From Marisa cornuarietis (lineage: Eukaryota > Mollusca > Gastropoda > Architaenioglossa > Ampullariidae): a stretch of DNA of 64,000 bases. The notes under the pieces are model-generated. The model made no database searches. It was given only the letters and a program-made list of their open reading frames with translations, and was not told the origin of the DNA. The position numbers and the translations under genes are program-made. The stretch is from contig SMMW01000584.1 of NCBI GenBank assembly GCA_004794655.1, positions 6,702,001-6,766,000 on the forward strand, read 5' to 3'. Shown piece after piece: positions 62,523 through 64,000 of this stretch. Every line of letters starts with the position of its first letter. Within the stretch, counting starts at the first letter, position 1.

Positions 62523-63844
62523 TTATATGAAACCATCACTGTCCTCATTTTCCATAAGCAAGTCACGCCTATGGTATGTGAGACGAAGACGGCGAATGGC
62601 AAAGTACCCAGCAGTGAGAACACCAGCTAAGACTAGGAGACCTCCCAGCACTGCACCTATAACAACTGGAGCTGTAACAGAAGCACATGAAATTAAACTA
62701 TAAATAATTATTTTCAAGATTAAAAAATTTCCAAATTCTTCAGTTTGAGTTTTTTATTGTAGAGTGATGTTCTTCAGCTGGTATTTAATTTCAAATGAGG
62801 AAACCTCCTTGATTGTTGAAGTAAGAGCTATGTCCCTTTGTCTAAATGGCTCCAGGGTGACACCTTTTTCTTCTTTTTTTTTTAAATCGCATCCCTTCTT
62901 TCTGTCATTAACAGTGATTTTGACTGATTTTGACGTCCATAGTTTGTCTGCTTTTGTTTTGCTGCTTCATCTATTCAAGATTATTTTGAATGCCTGCGCC
63001 AGCTTTTTTTGGTGACTAACAATCTTTATATACAGCTATGTCTGCTCAACTGCCAATGTTATATTCTTATCTCTGAACCACTTGATTGACTTCCTCACCA
63101 CATTTTAGATTCTGGATCTACATCTGTTAACAGCATAGACTGACACCTCTGATATCCTTTGTACTGTTCTGCATTACTGTTGTGCTGATGCGACATCACT
63201 ATAAGCAATCAGTCTGCATGCCAAACACGGACAACCACATCTGCTTGTCATCATCGCCATCTGGACTTGCATTAATGCTTGCACTGGGCCTCTGGAGTTT
63301 TATGCACTAGGATTTCTCCGTTTGTAGAGGTTCATGCCTTTTGAATAGTTGAACTAACCATCTGTAGACTCTGCCTCACCATGATGGCCCAATCTTAATA
63401 TTACCTTGTTTGATGTGGTGTTGTTGTGACATGCTTGTGTGCAGCATTCTCCCTTTTTCTTTGTATTTTTGTCTTTTTGTATTCCTCTATATAATTGTTG
63501 ATATTTTTGGTCTATGTTTAAATATTTATTTTGAATTTGTACTTTGATGAGGGTTTTTTGCGCACTGAGTCTAAAGTTAAGGAAGCTACACAAATCCACT
63601 TTATTATTATTATTATTTTGTCAGACTAAGAGAAGAGACTCCCAGGTTCAGCAAAAAGAAAAATGTTATGGAAATCTTAATTAGAATTCTTTCTGTAGTT
63701 TCCCTATGGTGCAGAAAAGACATCAGGAAACAATGAAAAATAAATTACCTTTGCTGCTGGAAGTAGGGTGCTTATGTAAGGTAGGAGTAAAAGTACTGCC
63801 AGATGGCTTTTGTGTAGCACCACTTGCTGATGATGATGAGGGAA
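62523..63844 (-). CDS. C-terminal exons of a type I membrane protein
   Basis: I do not recognise the family. Two minus-strand exons, 63844-63749 and 62671-62523, have proper acceptors (TTACAG|TTCCC and CTGTTACAG|CTCC) and a donor (AAAG|GTAATT), all in phase 1. Exon 63749-63844 encodes a 32-residue Ser/Thr/Pro-rich stretch (PSSSSASGATQKPSGSTFT and on), suited to O-glycosylation. The last exon encodes a membrane helix (APVVIGAVLGGLLVLAGVLT and AGYF), a basic stop-transfer segment (IRRLRLTYHRR) and an acidic tail ending NEDSDGFI. The protein is therefore probably a mucin-like single-pass surface protein with a short cytoplasmic tail. The 5' part is beyond 63844, probably past the window edge. 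Confidence 0.72.
63440..63618 (+). mobile_element. Probable LINE 3' end with TTA tail
   Basis: TTTTTTGCGCACTGAGTCTA, then AAGGAAGCTACACAAATCCA leading into a TTA repeat (63600-63618), resembles the 3' untranslated ends of invertebrate LINEs with short tandem tails. It lies in the intron of the membrane-protein gene, antisense to it. The upstream boundary is not clear. Confidence 0.45.
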
Positions 63845-64000
63845 CTGTAAGGCCAATAACAAGTATTTTAAATGGGATGGTGAAAAGAAATTTACATGAA
63901 GTTATTAGTCTCTTTCTTACATAGCCTCCCTGAAAAATATATATACATATATATGTATACAGTCACTTGTGCACAGTACACACCCTATGGCAAATGTCTC

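Noticed and set aside
1..64000. CRISPR arrays, bacterial operons or phage elements
   Set aside because: No regularly spaced repeats and no prokaryotic gene organisation. Split genes show that the sequence is eukaryotic.

Overview
The window is metazoan nuclear DNA. Its genes are split by GT-AG introns, and it carries abundant CA/TG microsatellites, tRNA-derived SINEs, non-LTR retrotransposon fragments and a pogo/Tigger deletion derivative. The protein families, repeat style and intron sizes fit a mollusc, most likely a gastropod. That assignment is an inference, because no species-specific marker is visible. Most open reading frames are random in this AT-rich sequence. Five protein-coding genes can be supported by homology or phase-consistent splicing, plus one intronless candidate. 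|| Layout. (1) 1-23.9 kb is gene-poor and full of microsatellites, dispersed repeats, a SINE, a Tigger-type element with a 14-codon transposase remnant, and a decayed minisatellite. Its only plausible gene is a 122-residue coiled-coil ORF at 10890-11258. (2) 24.1-31.1 kb (+) holds a 12-exon cytochrome P450 of the CYP3/thromboxane-synthase-like type. Every splice phase fits and the product is 498 residues. Its heme and ExxR motifs are intact but its I-helix oxygen-activation motif is abnormal. (3) 33.7-36.0 kb (-) holds a three-exon secreted, cysteine-rich 110-residue protein with a WAP-like half and an antistasin-like half. (4) 42.2-45.8 kb (-) is the talin-rod-domain protein TLNRD1, here split by an intron. 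(5) 46.1-55.0 kb (+) is GABPB, the ankyrin-repeat beta subunit of the ETS factor GABP. It is head-to-head with TLNRD1 across a short shared promoter that carries several ETS (GABP-type) sites, a CRE and a YY1-like site. (6) 55.2-57.9 kb is a GC-richer island containing a broken non-LTR retrotransposon ORF1 on the minus strand. (7) 57.9-64 kb contains the last two coding exons (-) of an unrecognised type I membrane protein with a Ser/Thr-rich juxtamembrane region. Its 5' part lies beyond the right edge. || Working together. There is no operon-like system. The one clear functional link is the TLNRD1/GABPB bidirectional promoter, where GABP may regulate its own beta-subunit gene. The most unusual protein features are the P450 with Gly-Pro in place of the acid-Thr pair, and the small ORF with nine uninterrupted in-register heptads.
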